From positions 124,001 through 188,000 of the forward strand of contig NZ_JACJQO010000006.1 of the NCBI RefSeq assembly GCF_014696715.1: DNA of 64,000 nt. The letters run 5' to 3'. Origin of the DNA: Pseudanabaena sp. FACHB-2040 (GTDB lineage: Bacteria; Cyanobacteriota; Cyanobacteriia; Phormidesmidales; Phormidesmidaceae). A program made the position numbers and the translations under genes. Positions within the stretch are counted from its first letter, which is position 1, and the number at the start of each line of letters is the position of its first letter. The notes beneath the pieces were generated by a model. That model was not told the DNA's origin, searched no databases, and saw only the letters and a program-made list of their open reading frames with translations. Positions 19,871-26,771 of the stretch are shown here, one piece after another.

Positions 19871-22300
19871 ATGAATTTTTCTGCCAAACCTCAAATTCTG
19901 ATTGTGGATGACTATCCCACCAACATTAAAGTGCTGTCAGATCTGCTGATTGAGTACGGGTTTGAGGTATTGATTGCGCGAGATGGGGAAAATGCTCTGC
20001 AAAAGCTGCAGCGAATCTTGCCCGATCTGATTTTGCTGGATGTGCTGATGCCTGGCATCGATGGTTTTGAAACTTGTCGCCAGCTCAAGGCCCAGGCCAC
20101 AACCCGCGACATTCCTATAATTTTCATGACCGCTCTAGCCGACCCAATAGACAAAATCAAGGGGCTGACGCTGGGGGCGGTTGACTACATCACCAAGCCC
20201 TTTCAACAGGAGGAGGTGCTTGCCCGTATCAACTCCCACCTGAAGCTGCGGCATCTGACCCGACAGCTAGAGCAGCAAAATTCCCGGCTGCAGGAAGAGA
20301 TTCGCTCTCGCCAAATTGCCGAGTCAGCCCTGCGTGTGTCAGAAGAGAAATTTGCCAAAGCTTTTCGCTCGAACCCTAGTCCCATGATGATCCTGACCCT
20401 GGAGGAGGGCCGAGTCACCGATATTAACCAAAATTGCTGTAAGGTTTTAGGCTGCCTGCCCGAGGCCGTTTTGGGCAGAACCTTTGATGATCTGCACCTA
20501 TGGGGGAGGGAGGATTGCGATCGCTTCCTAGCCGATCTGCGCGAAAGTGGGGCCATGCACCGCCAGGAGTACCAGTTCTACACCGTGACTGGCGATGTTC
20601 GCAGCCTGCTGATCTCCGCCGAAGTGATCCAGGTGCGAGAGCGGCTTTGCGTTCTGACAATGGCGCTAGATATCACGGACTCCAAGCAGGCCACCGCTGA
20701 ACTGCAGCAGGCCAAAACCACCGCTGAACTCGCCAATCAGGCCAAAAGCCAGTTTTTAGCCAATATCAGCCATGAACTGCGAACGCCGCTAAACACCATT
20801 TTGGGCTATACCCAACTCATGGCTCGCGATGCAGCGTTAACGATGGAACAGCAGGCAAGTCTCAACATCATCAGTCGCAGCAGTGACCACCTACTGACCC
20901 TGATCAACGATGTTTTGGAGATGACCAAGATTGAGTCGGGGCAGCTCAGCCTGCGCCCCACAGACTTTAATCTCCACAGCCTGCTCGATGCCCTTTCCGA
21001 AATGCTAGAGCCTAAGGTGCAGGCTAAGGGCCTGCACTTAATCGTAGAGCGCAGCCCCGATGTGCCGCCCTACGTGTGTACCGACGCGACAAAGCTGCGG
21101 CAGGTACTGATCAACATTGTCGGCAACGGCATTAAGTTTACAGAGTCGGGCCGGGTCAGTTTGCGGGTGTCGGTGAGCCAGCCTGATCCTCAACTGCCTA
21201 ACAGCTCTCAGCTAACTTTGCGCTTCGAAGTCGAAGATACCGGACCCGGCATTGCTACCGACGAGATTGACCTGCTGTTTGATCCCTTTATCCAAACAGA
21301 GAGCGGGCGACAGTCGCAGGAAGGAACCGGCTTAGGGCTGCCGATCAGCCAGCGGTTTGTGGAGCTTTTGGGGGGAGCCATTCAAGTTAACAGCGTAGTC
21401 GGAGTCGGCTCAACCTTTAGCTTTGAAATTCCGGTAAAGCGGGCGGCAGCACCAGAGACAGGCGGCAGCCCAGGAGTAGGGCAGCGAGTAGTGGGCTTGG
21501 CGGCAGGGCAGCCCACCTATCGGCTGCTGGTGGTAGAAGATCAAACGGCCAACCGTCAGCTCTTGGTCCAACTCTTTTCAAAGGTGGGCTTTGAGGTGCA
21601 GCAGGCAGTAAATGGGGAAGATGCGATCGCACAGGCCCAGATCTGGCAGCCTCACCTGATCTGGATGGATGTGCGTATGCCAGTGCTAGACGGCTACGAA
21701 GCCACTCGACGGATTAAGCAGCAAGCAGGAACTGAATCAACCCCCAAGATTATCGCCCTTACAGCCAATGCCTTTGAGGAAGAACGGGCAGCAGCCCTAA
21801 CAGCAGGCTGCGACGACTTCTTACGTAAACCGATCCAGGAAGAGAGCCTATTTAATAAAATGGCCGAGCATCTAGGGGTGCGCTACGCCTATCAAGACTT
21901 GCACCACCTCCCCTCAACAGCAACCCAAACAGCAGCATCCCCAGCTTCCCCCTTCCGCATCAAGCAAGCAAGCCGCGCTGAGCTGTGGGACATGGTCAAC
22001 GGCGATACCCACTTTTTGGCCGACTACCTAAGCCTCCACCTAGAACAGCTGCCCCAGCTGATGCAGGCTTTACGAGATGCGATCGCACAGCAGCAGCCAG
22101 AAGCCCTATCCCTAGCTGCTCACACTCTTAAGGGCATGGGCATGACCTTTGGAGCCAGCCGGTTCACCGACCTCTGCTTCAGCATCGAACGCGCTGCCAA
22201 AGCCGGAAATACCGACATTGCCCCAGCCCAGATGCAGCAGCTAGAAGCTGAACTAACTGGGTTAATGGCGGCTATTGGGTTAGAGGTTGGTAGTCTTTGA
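19871..22300 (+). CDS. Multidomain phosphorelay kinase: REC-PAS-HisKA-HATPase-REC-Hpt
   Basis: A soluble 809-residue protein. The N-terminal receiver has Asp57 (LLDVLMPGIDG). A short coiled coil leads to a PAS domain at about 160-275. HisKA has His301 ([10 protein letters not shown]), and HATPase has NIVGNGIKFT and GTGLGLPIS. A second receiver has Asp600 (MDVRMPVLDG). A C-terminal Hpt domain has His751 (AAHTLKGMG). All phospho-acceptor residues are intact. The N-terminal receiver could accept phosphate from the upstream hybrid kinase, making the pair a closed multistep relay. No DNA-binding output is present in either protein. Confidence 0.93.
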   Translation: MNFSAKPQILIVDDYPTNIKVLSDLLIEYGFEVLIARDGENALQKLQRILPDLILLDVLMPGIDGFETCRQLKAQATTRDIPIIFMTALADPIDKIKGLTLGAVDYITKPFQQEEVLARINSHLKLRHLTRQLEQQNSRLQEEIRSRQIAESALRVSEEKFAKAFRSNPSPMMILTLEEGRVTDINQNCCKVLGCLPEAVLGRTFDDLHLWGREDCDRFLADLRESGAMHRQEYQFYTVTGDVRSLLISAEVIQVRERLCVLTMALDITDSKQATAELQQAKTTAELANQAKSQFLANISHELRTPLNTILGYTQLMARDAALTMEQQASLNIISRSSDHLLTLINDVLEMTKIESGQLSLRPTDFNLHSLLDALSEMLEPKVQAKGLHLIVERSPDVPPYVCTDATKLRQVLINIVGNGIKFTESGRVSLRVSVSQPDPQLPNSSQLTLRFEVEDTGPGIATDEIDLLFDPFIQTESGRQSQEGTGLGLPISQRFVELLGGAIQVNSVVGVGSTFSFEIPVKRAAAPETGGSPGVGQRVVGLAAGQPTYRLLVVEDQTANRQLLVQLFSKVGFEVQQAVNGEDAIAQAQIWQPHLIWMDVRMPVLDGYEATRRIKQQAGTESTPKIIALTANAFEEERAAALTAGCDDFLRKPIQEESLFNKMAEHLGVRYAYQDLHHLPSTATQTAASPASPFRIKQASRAELWDMVNGDTHFLADYLSLHLEQLPQLMQALRDAIAQQQPEALSLAAHTLKGMGMTFGASRFTDLCFSIERAAKAGNTDIAPAQMQQLEAELTGLMAAIGLEVGSL

Positions 22301-22423
22301 GGGACGCAGAGACACGGGAAATGAGGAAGCCGGGGAACCAAAACGAAGAGTTCTTTCACATCTTTGCACTCATCCACCCATCCACCCATCCCCATATCTG
22401 CATTTCCCTCTTTCCAAACAGAG
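22301..22423. other. Spacer with short CCACCCAT tandem repeats
   Basis: Between the kinase stop and the aroF promoter lies a stretch with text like GACGCAGAGACACGGG and a CCACCCAT repeat of about 2.5 copies near 22374-22392. It resembles degenerate interspersed repeats seen elsewhere in the window near 43080. No terminator is evident. Confidence 0.4.
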
Positions 22424-22452
22424 TTGACGCTTTTGGTCGGGCTTGCTACAGT
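22424..22452 (+). promoter_or_regulatory. Sigma-70 promoter of the aroF leader
   Basis: TTGACG (22424-22429) and TACAGT (22447-22452) are separated by exactly 17 bases. Transcription should begin near 22459, about 19 bases before the first leader ORF. Confidence 0.7.
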
Positions 22453-22477
22453 TCTAAACAGGTAATTAAATTTTGCA

Positions 22478-22534
22478 ATGGTTTCTGCAGCCCGGCAGTT
22501 TTATTTTTGGTTTATGGAGGTTCACCGGCGGTGA
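22478..22534 (+). CDS. Aromatic leader peptide 1 of the aroF attenuator
   Basis: An 18-codon ORF, MVSAARQFYFWFMEVHRR, ending in TGA. Five consecutive codons (F-Y-F-W-F, 22499-22513) specify aromatic amino acids, the end products of the pathway opened by the downstream DAHP synthase. The ATG is 19 bases after the predicted transcript start; AGG at 22460-22462 is the only weak ribosome site. Directly after the aromatic codons, inside the ORF, lies GGTTCACCGG, which can pair with a downstream segment touching the terminator. This matches the design of ribosome-stalling leader peptides. Translation is inferred, not shown. Confidence 0.75.
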   Translation: MVSAARQFYFWFMEVHRR

Positions 22535-22590
22535 ATTCAGTTTTTGCTGAAGACCTCCGGTGAACCGCAGAGCGTGACCTCTGCGGTTTT
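22517..22590 (+). terminator. Attenuator 1: antiterminator and terminator hairpins
   Basis: The terminator is AACCGCAGAG (22563-22572) with CTCTGCGGTT (22579-22588), a 6-base loop and then TTGTTTTT. The competing helix pairs GGTTCACCGG (22519-22528), inside leader ORF 1, with CCGGTGAACC (22557-22566), sharing 4 bases with the terminator stem. Further local pairings are TTCAG/CTGAA (22536-22540/22547-22551), GGAGGT/ACCTCC (22517-22522/22553-22558) and TCACC/GGTGA (22522-22526/22530-22534). Confidence 0.75.
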
Positions 22591-22623
22591 GTTTTTACCC
22601 CACTTTCTCAATTAGCTTTAACA

Positions 22624-22689
22624 ATGACTGCTGCTAAGTATTGGTTTTTTGGATTTTTCTTTACCACCGGGTCAGGAACCGGAGGATAG
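22624..22689 (+). CDS. Aromatic leader peptide 2 of the aroF attenuator
   Basis: A 21-codon ORF starting MTAAKYWFFGFFF and ending in a glycine/threonine-rich tail and TAG. Seven of the eight codons from Tyr to the last Phe (22639-22662) are aromatic: Y, W and five F. The 10-nt segment CCGGGTCAGG (22667-22676) lies between the aromatic codons and the stop, so a ribosome stalled early would expose it and one at the stop would cover it. The ribosome site is weak. Together with the terminator after it, this is a textbook arrangement for attenuation by aminoacyl-tRNA supply. Confidence 0.8.
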   Translation: MTAAKYWFFGFFFTTGSGTGG

Positions 22690-22739
22690 GACTTCCTATG
22701 CCAACGACCTGACCCGGAGCTAACCCCTCCGGGTTTTTT
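22667..22739 (+). terminator. Attenuator 2: antiterminator and terminator hairpins
   Basis: The terminator is ACCCGGAG (22712-22719) with CTCCGGGT (22727-22734), a 7-base loop and TTTTT. The antiterminator pairs CCGGGTCAGG (22667-22676) with CCTGACCCGG (22708-22717), perfectly over 10 bp, and occupies six of the eight bases of the terminator's 5' strand, so the two are mutually exclusive. A small hairpin ATAGG/CCTAT (22686-22690/22695-22699) nests inside the antiterminator. Confidence 0.85.
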
Positions 22740-22831
22740 AATGCCAGGTTTCTAACGTTTTGCAGTTCCGTTTTTCGCAGATCCTTTGCAGATTCAAGTT
22801 CCAGCCCAGTTCACTCCCTTTAGGACTCAAC

Positions 22832-23689
22832 ATGAAAGACGCCAACCTTACCCTAAAAACCCACGCCGAGCACCAGACCCTGGTGAACATCAGTCCCTCT
22901 GTCACAGTCGGAGGAGATGACCTGCTGATTGTGGGCGGCCCCTGCACTGTTGAGAGCCTAGAACAAATGCAGCAGGTCGCCGCTCACCTCGTTAACGCCC
23001 CGGTTCAGGCTCTTCGAGGCGGCGTTTACAAGCCCCGCACCTCCCCCTATGCATTTCAGGGACATGGAGAAGCGGGGCTTCGAATTTTAGATGAAGTTCG
23101 ACAGACTCATCAGGTGCCGGTAGTTTCTGAGGTGATGGCGATTCACCAGATTGAGTCAATGCTGGCCCATGTGGACGTGCTTCAGGTGGGCAGCCGCAAC
23201 ATGCAAAATTTCGATCTCCTGCGGGCTTTGGGTCAGACCAACAAGCCCATACTGCTAAAGCGAGGTCTGGCCGCTACGATTGAAGAATTTGTCATGGCAG
23301 CTGAGTACATTGTCAGCCACGGCAACCCCAACGTTATGCTCTGTGAGCGAGGTATTCGCAGCTTCGATACCTACACTCGCAACGTGCTGGACTTAGGAGC
23401 AGTGGTTGCCCTCAAGCAGTTGAGCCACCTGCCGGTGATTGTAGATCCCAGCCACGCTGCGGGTAAGCGAGAGCTGGTGCCAAACTTAGCCAAAGCTGCG
23501 ATCGCAGCCGGAGCCGATGGCCTGATCATTGAGTGCCACCCTGTTCCTGAGGAATCTGTCTCCGATGCACGGCAGGCTCTCTCCTTGGAAGATATGGTCA
23601 GCCTAGTTCACAGCCTGCGCCCCATTGCCGCCGCTGTTGGTCGTAGAATTCCAGAAGCTGGTCCTATCCGTCAACCCGTTTTGGTTTGA
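22832..23689 (+). CDS. aroF: 3-deoxy-7-phosphoheptulonate (DAHP) synthase
   Basis: Catalyses condensation of phosphoenolpyruvate and erythrose-4-phosphate, the first step of the shikimate pathway to Phe, Tyr and Trp. The product from MKDANLTLK has 285 residues and belongs to the KDO8P-synthase-like DAHP synthase group: GGPCTVES at residues 35-42, [31 protein letters not shown], and [10 protein letters not shown] near the metal site. It has no chorismate mutase or ACT-type extension, so feedback control may rest largely on the leader described at 22424-22739. AGGA lies 7 bases before the ATG; the longer frame from 22760 begins with TTG and runs through the leader. Confidence 0.94.
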   Translation: MKDANLTLKTHAEHQTLVNISPSVTVGGDDLLIVGGPCTVESLEQMQQVAAHLVNAPVQALRGGVYKPRTSPYAFQGHGEAGLRILDEVRQTHQVPVVSEVMAIHQIESMLAHVDVLQVGSRNMQNFDLLRALGQTNKPILLKRGLAATIEEFVMAAEYIVSHGNPNVMLCERGIRSFDTYTRNVLDLGAVVALKQLSHLPVIVDPSHAAGKRELVPNLAKAAIAAGADGLIIECHPVPEESVSDARQALSLEDMVSLVHSLRPIAAAVGRRIPEAGPIRQPVLV

Positions 23690-23698
23690 GCCCCACTT

Positions 23699-24388
23699 AT
23701 GACTATTGTTCTCACCAATGATGACGGGATCGATGCTCCCGGCATCTATGCGCTGCAGCGGGCGTTAAACGGTCGTTCCAGCGGCATTGTCGCCCCAGAT
23801 GCTCCGCTCTCTGGGTGCAGCCATCAGATCAATCGTGGGGGGCCCATTTCCATCCTTCAGCGGGCTGAGCATGCCTACGCCATCGGTGGCACCCCTGCCG
23901 ACTGCACCCGAGTTGCCCTCAGCCATCTGTATCCCGAAGCTGACTGGGTGCTCTCTGGCATCAATGCAGGCGGCAATTTGGGAGCAGACGTATACGTTTC
24001 TGGTACCGTTGCCGCCGTACGAGAAGCTGCCCTGCTGCGCAAGCCTGGCATTGCCCTATCTCACTACATCCAGCGGGGACGGCCCATCGATTGGGATGTG
24101 GCCACCCGCCTGGTAAGTAAGGTGCTGGAAAAGCTGCTATTAAAGCCGCTAGAACCTGGCTGCTTCTGGAACGTCAACTTGCCTCACCTCAGCGCTGACG
24201 ATCCTGACCCGGCAATGGTTGAGTGTGCCTGCTGCACCCAACCGCTGCCCACCGATTTCGTCGTTGAAAATAATCAATTTCGCTATGTCGGAGAGTATGG
24301 AATGCGATCGCGCGATCCTGGTTCTGACGTAGAGGTATGCTTCTCAGGGCAGATTAGCCTGACCAAGATCTGCCTTTGGCCCGCGTGA
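23699..24388 (+). CDS. surE: 5'/3'-nucleotidase SurE
   Basis: A metal-dependent phosphatase acting on nucleoside monophosphates. The N-terminal LTNDDGIDAPG holds the metal ligands D8 and D9. S38 (APLSGCSHQ) and N89 (SGINAGGNLG) match the other active-site residues, and GTPADCTRVAL is a family motif. At 229 residues it is slightly shorter than many homologs. It starts 9 bases after the aroF stop and so is probably cotranscribed and placed under the aromatic attenuators, though no metabolic link is obvious. Confidence 0.92.
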   Translation: MTIVLTNDDGIDAPGIYALQRALNGRSSGIVAPDAPLSGCSHQINRGGPISILQRAEHAYAIGGTPADCTRVALSHLYPEADWVLSGINAGGNLGADVYVSGTVAAVREAALLRKPGIALSHYIQRGRPIDWDVATRLVSKVLEKLLLKPLEPGCFWNVNLPHLSADDPDPAMVECACCTQPLPTDFVVENNQFRYVGEYGMRSRDPGSDVEVCFSGQISLTKICLWPA

Positions 24389-24493
24389 AGCGGGAGAGAG
24401 GGGAGTTGTGCTTTGCTGCTACCGGCTGATCTTCTGTTGGGTCACGCTGTGCTTGACGCCAACCTACAAAACCCTTCGCATTCCCCCTTTACC

Positions 24494-25111
24494 CTACTTC
24501 TCCTTAACCAAAACCCCATTCAAAAACACGTCTGCCAGTCCTTCAGCCAGTTCCTGCATGGCCTGAATCGAGCTGCCCTCATCCCCTAAGGTTTCCTGGC
24601 TAAATCCAGCGACAGCAAACATACCCAAAAAAATCCGGGCCACTACCCGAGGATTCATGGGGCGGTAGATACCTTTATCCATAGCAGTTTGAAAAAAAGC
24701 TTCGGCTACGTCAGTCATTTTGCCAATGACTTGGCCCTGAATCTGCTCGCGCAGCTCTGGATGAAACTGAGCTTCCATGAAGCAGACTCGCATCATGTCG
24801 GTGTTTTTGCGCAAGTTGAGCATTCGCCGGCGCATCACCTGCCCAATCGCTTTGTAGCTGCCCATTTCGCTAAGCTCAGTCAGCAAATCGGTCAGCAGTT
24901 CTACCCATCCTTGAGTAGCAACCTCCACCAAGATTGCCTTTTTGTTTTCAAAGTGCCGAAATAGTGTTCCCTCTGCAACACCTGCTGCCTGGGCCAGTTC
25001 CCGTGTAGTTGTTCCACCGTACCCCCGTTGGGAAAAAAGCCGCAGGGCTGCATCCAAAATCTTGGTCTGGGTATCAGCTTCAGTGGGAGCGGTCCTAAAA
25101 TAGGCAGCCAT
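24494..25111 (-). CDS. TetR/AcrR-family transcriptional regulator
   Basis: A 205-residue repressor-type protein from MAAYFRTAPTEADTQTKILDAALRLF. The helix-turn-helix is TTRELAQAAGVAEGTLFRHFENKKAIL, typical of TetR proteins, and the C-terminal ligand-binding region is helical and not assignable. The frame can extend to 25195, but the extension has unlikely composition and would run through a palindrome (25132-25147) better read as an operator. It is convergent with surE. The target genes and ligand are unknown; autoregulation is suggested by the palindrome. Confidence 0.85.
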   Translation of the reverse strand: MAAYFRTAPTEADTQTKILDAALRLFSQRGYGGTTTRELAQAAGVAEGTLFRHFENKKAILVEVATQGWVELLTDLLTELSEMGSYKAIGQVMRRRMLNLRKNTDMMRVCFMEAQFHPELREQIQGQVIGKMTDVAEAFFQTAMDKGIYRPMNPRVVARIFLGMFAVAGFSQETLGDEGSSIQAMQELAEGLADVFLNGVLVKEK

Positions 25112-25131
25112 AATTTGAACCCATAAAAAAT

Positions 25132-25147
25132 CAGGGAGCACTCCCTG
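25132..25147. promoter_or_regulatory. Palindrome upstream of tetR, likely operator
   Basis: CAGGGAGCACTCCCTG, a perfect 7-bp inverted repeat with a 2-base centre, lies 21 bases before the preferred tetR start. On the minus strand it is followed by ATTTTTT, so a hairpin acting on the transcript is an alternative. Confidence 0.5.
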
Positions 25148-25367
25148 TAGCGCCATTGTGGACTGAATGCTCGGAGAATGCAGGCTCAGATTCACATAAC
25201 CTCACAAAAATGAGCGTGTTCGTCACAAAAACATTTCGAGAAGAAACATTTTCGGCAGTTAGAAGAAGCTAAAATCTTCCTTCTCCTAACAAGTTCGGGA
25301 ATCTTAGAAGGCAAAGTTGAGCCACCCGAATCAGCTTCTACACAGAGCTTTGATATCTTGAAATCAA

Positions 25368-25417
25368 CTAGAGAAAACAAGCATTTATCCTTTCCGCAAA
25401 AGGATAAATTTCTCTAG
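25368..25417. repeat. Nested inverted repeat between tetR and hsp20
   Basis: ATTTATCCTTT (25383-25393) pairs with AAAGGATAAAT (25399-25409), and just outside CTAGAGAA (25368-25375) pairs with TTCTCTAG (25410-25417), leaving a 7-base bulge on one side. It lies in the divergent intergenic region; operator, terminator or small RNA are all possible. Confidence 0.6.
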
Positions 25418-25462
25418 AGAACAATTCATTGCTGCATAAAACCAAGTTAAAAAAGCAACTTG

Positions 25463-25492
25463 TTGACCGGAGCAGGCTTCCTCTACTCTAAT
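25463..25492 (+). promoter_or_regulatory. Candidate promoter of hsp20
   Basis: TTGACC (25463-25468) and TCTAAT (25487-25492) are separated by 18 bases. It would give a 5' UTR of about 33 bases, as in known cyanobacterial hsp17 genes. No CIRCE element was seen. Confidence 0.4.
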
Positions 25493-25503
25493 CAGTTAGC
25501 TAC

Positions 25504-25526
25504 TTTTGCCTTAATTAAAGGAGGAA
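25504..25526 (+). promoter_or_regulatory. Probable RNA thermometer masking the hsp20 ribosome site
   Basis: In the RNA, UUUU-G-CCUU (25504-25512) can pair with AAGG-A-GGAA (25518-25526) around an AAUUA loop, with one G/A mismatch and two G-U pairs. The AAGGAGGAA strand is the Shine-Dalgarno sequence, ending 5 bases before the ATG. Short, weak SD-masking hairpins of this type control hsp17 translation in Synechocystis and other cyanobacteria. Confidence 0.6.
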
Positions 25527-25531
25527 ACGAT

Positions 25532-25968
25532 ATGATACTCATTCGTTGGGAACCTCTTCGAGAAATTGAAACCTTACAAAAAGAAATGAACCGTCTTTTT
25601 GATCAGTTAGGCTCGTCTGAGTTAAGCCAAGTCGGCAGTGGCGCTTTCTTGCCAGCAGCTGAAATGAACAAAACCGAAGAAGCTATTGACCTGAGGGTTG
25701 AGATTCCGGGTGTAGTCCGTGAAGATATCAATTTCAGGTCTCAGTTGCCTCTGTAGCTATCAGCGGGGAGCGCAGAACAGAGACTAAGACTGAACAGGAT
25801 GGAATGACCCGGAGCGAATTTCATTACGGTAAATTTGAGCGGGTGATTTCTCTGTCCAGTCGCATCCAGAATACTCATGTCGATGCTCAGTACAAAGACG
25901 GCATCTTAACGCTTCACCTACCTAAAGAAGAGGAGCAAAGCAAAGCCGTTAAGGTCAATCTTAGCTAG
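25532..25968 (+). pseudogene. hspA: Small heat-shock protein Hsp20, frameshifted
   Basis: The first part reads MILIRWEPLREIETLQKEMNRLFDQLG and on to EIPGVVREDIN, the N-terminus and early alpha-crystallin domain of cyanobacterial HspA/Hsp17. At about 25733 the frame breaks; the next frame continues VSVASVAISGERRTETKTEQDG, FHYGKFERVISL and GILTLHLPKEEE to a stop at 25966. The span is 437 bases, one short of 146 codons, so a single-base deletion around AATTTCAGG explains it. Both halves are otherwise intact and no other stop is present, so the event is recent or a sequence error. The in-frame product would be a 74-residue fragment lacking the crystallin core. Confidence 0.85.
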
Positions 25969-26000
25969 CGCCTATTTGCCTTTATCAGGCAAATAGGCGC
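25968..26000 (+). terminator. Hairpin directly after hsp20
   Basis: A perfect 14-bp stem GCGCCTATTTGCCT / AGGCAAATAGGCGC with a 5-base loop starts at the hsp20 stop codon. No T-run follows. Confidence 0.6.
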
Positions 26001-26006
26001 TAGGCG

Positions 26007-26046
26007 CTAGAGGGACAATTCTCTTGAAAGAGAATTGTCCCTCTAG
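26007..26046. terminator. Second, 18-bp hairpin after hsp20
   Basis: CTAGAGGGACAATTCTCT and AGAGAATTGTCCCTCTAG form a perfect 18-bp stem with a TGAA loop, followed by GTTTAT. With the preceding hairpin it forms a tandem pair. Confidence 0.65.
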
Positions 26047-26185
26047 GTTTATAGGAAAGTATTTGGGTTCTCTATCGTGAGTAGGGATTTTTCTGTACCC
26101 AACCCAGAAGAAAGCTATCTCTTCTGTAAGAGGTGGCTTTCTTCGGTAGTCGGTAAGTTGAATGAGAACTCATGGAGACCAATTT

Positions 26186-26536
26186 ATGATTAATATAATT
26201 TCCGGCGCTATCACTCGCGTCAGTTCTTTGCTAAAAGCCCTTCAAGTTAAGCGTTTTCTGGCCGCTGTTTTAGTTGGATTTATTTTACTGTCAACCACCG
26301 TTGGTTCTGAGCCAGTGGGTCGTGACGTCACTAAAAAAGTTGATAAGATTATTCATCAAGGCGATTCTGATCGGCCCAAAACAACTGGGGAATGGAATAG
26401 AGAAGCTCGTGCTACGGAAGATGCCCCTGGCAAACGGGCCGCAAGAATTGGGGAAGAAACCAAGGAAGCTGTGAAGGATTGGGCGGGTCTGTATCCTGAT
26501 GTAGCTAAGAGAACTATTCCTGGCGTAGGCGACTAA
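26186..26536 (+). CDS. Small exported or membrane-anchored hypothetical protein
   Basis: I do not recognise a named family. The 116-residue product starts MINIISGAITRVSSLLKAL and has one hydrophobic segment (FLAAVLVGFILLSTTVGS, about residues 24-41) that could be a signal peptide or anchor. A very polar tail follows with GEWNREARATEDAPGKRAARIGEETKEAVKDW. The tail resembles stress-related cyanobacterial proteins in composition only. GGAGA lies about 10 bases before the ATG at 26186; an ATG at 26162 has no such site. Its position after hsp20 hints at a stress role, which is inference. Confidence 0.7.
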   Translation: MINIISGAITRVSSLLKALQVKRFLAAVLVGFILLSTTVGSEPVGRDVTKKVDKIIHQGDSDRPKTTGEWNREARATEDAPGKRAARIGEETKEAVKDWAGLYPDVAKRTIPGVGD

Positions 26537-26672
26537 GCTAACTGAGCCGGGTTGAAGCAATCCGATGCTGCTTAGTTAGGCTTGTTTTAAGTAATTAGCA
26601 CCAGGATTAGCAGCCGAGGAATGATGAGAGTTCTGCTAGTTCCTTCTACACAGAACTGCCTATAGGGAATGA

Positions 26673-26720
26673 CAGGTGCTGCACTGGACGTGTAGGTACG
26701 TGCCTAGTGTGGCACCTGTT
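26673..26720. repeat. Hairpin-forming sequence
   Basis: ACAGGTGC (26673-26680) pairs with GCACCTGT (26713-26720), with further partial pairing inside (GCACT/AGTGT). It lies between the small exported protein and the next hairpin and might be part of a small RNA. Confidence 0.45.
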
Positions 26721-26771
26721 AAGCAGACTTTTGGAAACTGGTATTAGCTTTGGAATGAAAGGCTCGTAAAG

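Noticed and set aside
22297-22563. An 88-codon plus-strand frame over the aroF promoter and leader
   Set aside because: It runs through the promoter and the first attenuator, has no family features and is in a different frame from the leader ORF 1 that explains the region better.
25504-25740. Programmed frameshift in hsp20
   Set aside because: No slippery heptamer or downstream stimulatory structure is evident at the break, so a simple deletion or sequence error is more likely.
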